DNA from: Candidatus Caldipriscus sp. T1.2
GTDB taxonomy: Bacteria; Hydrothermota; Hydrothermia; LBFQ01
DNA: 5,994 nt
Direction of reading: 5' to 3'
NCBI GenBank assembly: GCA_000980735.1
Contig: LBFQ01000045.1
Location: 10,353-16,346, forward strand
The notes under the pieces were generated by a model. That model ran no database searches. It had not been told where the DNA came from and saw nothing but the letters and a program-made list of their open reading frames with translations. The position numbers and the translations under genes are program-made. Of this stretch, positions 4,824-5,994 are shown piece after piece (positions within the stretch are counted from its first letter, which is position 1; every line of letters starts with the position of its first letter).

Positions 4824-5994
4824 TCCCCCCCATTTTATCCTCCCTAATTATCTCGCTTATAAAATCATATGCTCTCCTTATTAAATTTAGCCTCCTTTCC
4901 CTCTTTTTCTCATCCAATACCATAACAGGTACGTTTGCGAAGAACTCATCCAAAACCTCATAAAGCCCCAAAAGTTCCTTTCCATACTCCATCCAAATCT
5001 CAAAAACCTTTTCCCCCTCAAGATTCCAAATTACCTTTTCCGTTTCCCTTGCCCTTTTCAGCTTACCTTCAAGATGCAAGAGGTATTCCTCCAACTTCCC
5101 CTCATAATATTCGTTCCCGCTATCATCCAAGAATCTTCCCGGCTTACTTTCAAGGATATTTTTTACCCTCTTGGTTATTGTGATAAACCTTTCGGAAACT
5201 AAATCCTCCAAAACCCTCGCCTTTACCATCTCCAGGAACAAGTTTTTTGCCCTGAAGGTTAGAACCGCAAAATCGCCGGATTTTGGATAATAGGGATAGT
5301 TGAACCTGTTTTGTAAGAATTCCAATGCGGAAGGTAAGATATCCTCAATGAGAGAAAGAAAAATTGCGGAATGGGGGGAAATTAGGTTTAAGAACTCGGA
5401 AAATGGGATCTTTCCCAAAACAAAGTTTTCGTTATCGTAGAGTAGAAGGGAAACGAACCTTCTGGCGGATGCCCTTATTCCCAAAGGGTCCCTTGAAGAT
5501 GTCCATTTATAACCCATATCAAGCAGTCCCTTAATTTGAACTAAGCTGTCGGCTAATGCAACTATATGTCCCTCCTTAGTCTTAGGAAAATCCCTACCTT
5601 TTGGAAGATGGGAATCGTAAATAGCCCTTGCGAAATCCTCCTCTCCATAAATTTCCCTCCAATAGTAATACCCTATCTTCCCCTCAAGCTTCGTAAATTC
5701 CTTACCTTCGCTTATCATTGAGGTTGATATGTCAAAAAGGTAATAACGTGCAACCTTGGTTACCTTGGAATCTTCCACACCTGCAAGCTCTGAGATCCTT
5801 GAGGATACCACTTTAACTTTCTCCACCTTATCGTAAAGACTTCCCACACCCTTTAACCAAGTAATACCCTTTAGGTTCTCAACGAAATGATCCGGGCTCT
5901 TTTTAAGGTCTTCGGTTTTGTAAAACAGGGCATCATCAAGCCTCGCCCTCAAAACGCTCTCAAACCCCTTTACTTGCTTCTCCAAACCCTTAGG
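4786..5994 (-). CDS. glyS: Glycyl-tRNA synthetase beta subunit, C-terminal part (5' truncated by window edge)
   Basis: This is the beta chain of the alpha2-beta2 bacterial glycyl-tRNA synthetase; alpha (GlyQ) holds the catalytic core and beta contributes tRNA binding. The frame is open to the right edge, so 402 C-terminal residues of a protein usually near 690 are visible. A TTG at 5983-5985 is internal. Numbering from the edge, the diagnostic block FESVLRARLDDALFYKTED is at 11-29 and LKGITW at 41-46. GSLYDKVEKV (51-60) begins the HD-like region, which continues through EFTKLEGKIGYYY (99-111), ALADSL (146-151) and SSRDPLGIR (166-174). The DALR-type anticodon-binding domain follows, with FFANVPVMVLDEKKRERRLNLI (351-372) near the end. 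The last 14 or so residues (GGITTLLSPPPSPQ) go past the point where the family normally stops and are coded partly within the lyase 3' end. Confidence 0.94.
   Translation of the reverse strand, partial: PKGLEKQVKGFESVLRARLDDALFYKTEDLKKSPDHFVENLKGITWLKGVGSLYDKVEKVKVVSSRISELAGVEDSKVTKVARYYLFDISTSMISEGKEFTKLEGKIGYYYWREIYGEEDFARAIYDSHLPKGRDFPKTKEGHIVALADSLVQIKGLLDMGYKWTSSRDPLGIRASARRFVSLLLYDNENFVLGKIPFSEFLNLISPHSAIFLSLIEDILPSALEFLQNRFNYPYYPKSGDFAVLTFRAKNLFLEMVKARVLEDLVSERFITITKRVKNILESKPGRFLDDSGNEYYEGKLEEYLLHLEGKLKRARETEKVIWNLEGEKVFEIWMEYGKELLGLYEVLDEFFANVPVMVLDEKKRERRLNLIRRAYDFISEIIREDKMGGITTLLSPPPSPQ
4802..4836 (+). terminator. Candidate intrinsic terminator spanning the lyase stop codon
   Basis: GGGGAT (4805-4810) can pair with ATCCCC (4823-4828) around a 12-nt loop; GG at 4802-4803 can add two pairs with CC at 4829-4830 if A4804 bulges. 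TTTT follows at 4833-4836 after CA. The hairpin contains the lyase TGA (4821-4823) and lies inside the 3' end of glyS. The T run is short, so function is unproven. Confidence 0.35.

Noticed and set aside
4825..4831. Seven-C run (seven G for glyS) as a programmed frameshift site
   Set aside because: Neither alternative frame gives a family-like glyS ending, and the run lies after the lyase stop. Nothing but the homopolymer supports frameshifting.
4935..5183. Plus-strand open frame rich in Pro, His and Lys opposite glyS
   Set aside because: The composition is what antisense of a Glu/Gly-rich coding strand gives, and glyS motifs cover the region.

Overview
The window comes from a compact bacterial chromosome, probably from a thermophile. 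Bacterial hallmarks are the rpsD-rpoA-rplQ gene order, the beta subunit of the two-subunit glycyl-tRNA synthetase, Shine-Dalgarno sequences (GGAGG type) and a TATAAT -10 box. Hints of heat adaptation are the Lys/Glu/Ile-rich proteins, arginine written almost always as AGG, frequent ATA for isoleucine, and a tRNA whose standard stems are G:C in all but one pair although the genes are only moderately GC-rich. I cannot name the phylum with confidence.

Layout from left to right. (1) Positions 2-2512, plus strand: the end of the ribosomal alpha operon (3' part of rpsD, complete rpoA, complete rplQ), followed without a gap by a ROK-family sugar kinase. The genes are 9 bp apart or overlap by 11 and 4 bp, so they look like one transcript with translational coupling. 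(2) Positions 2491-3345, minus strand: a tRNA-Leu(CAA) and, directly behind its 3' end, a multi-pass membrane protein of the YbhN/AglD flippase-like family (LPG_synthase_TM). (3) Positions 3363-4823, plus strand: an MIO-dependent aromatic amino acid ammonia-lyase, most like histidine ammonia-lyase, diverging from the tRNA. (4) Positions 4786-5994, minus strand: the C-terminal part of glyS, running off the right edge.

No stretch over about 20 bp lacks a gene. Both convergent pairs overlap in their coding ends (22 bp for kinase/flippase, 38 bp for lyase/glyS), so any terminators must lie inside the opposing gene. The divergent tRNA and lyase share about 20-45 bp, in which a near-symmetrical TATTATA can serve as a -10 box on both strands.

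Most genes are housekeeping (translation and transcription). The kinase, flippase-like protein and lyase have no evident common pathway. I see no mobile element, CRISPR array or obvious new multi-gene system. The points most worth a second look are the tRNA-mRNA junction with no normal start codon, the symmetrical promoter, the mixed HAL/TAL signature of the lyase, the diverged RNA polymerase alpha C-terminal domain, and the ROK kinase coupled to a ribosomal operon.
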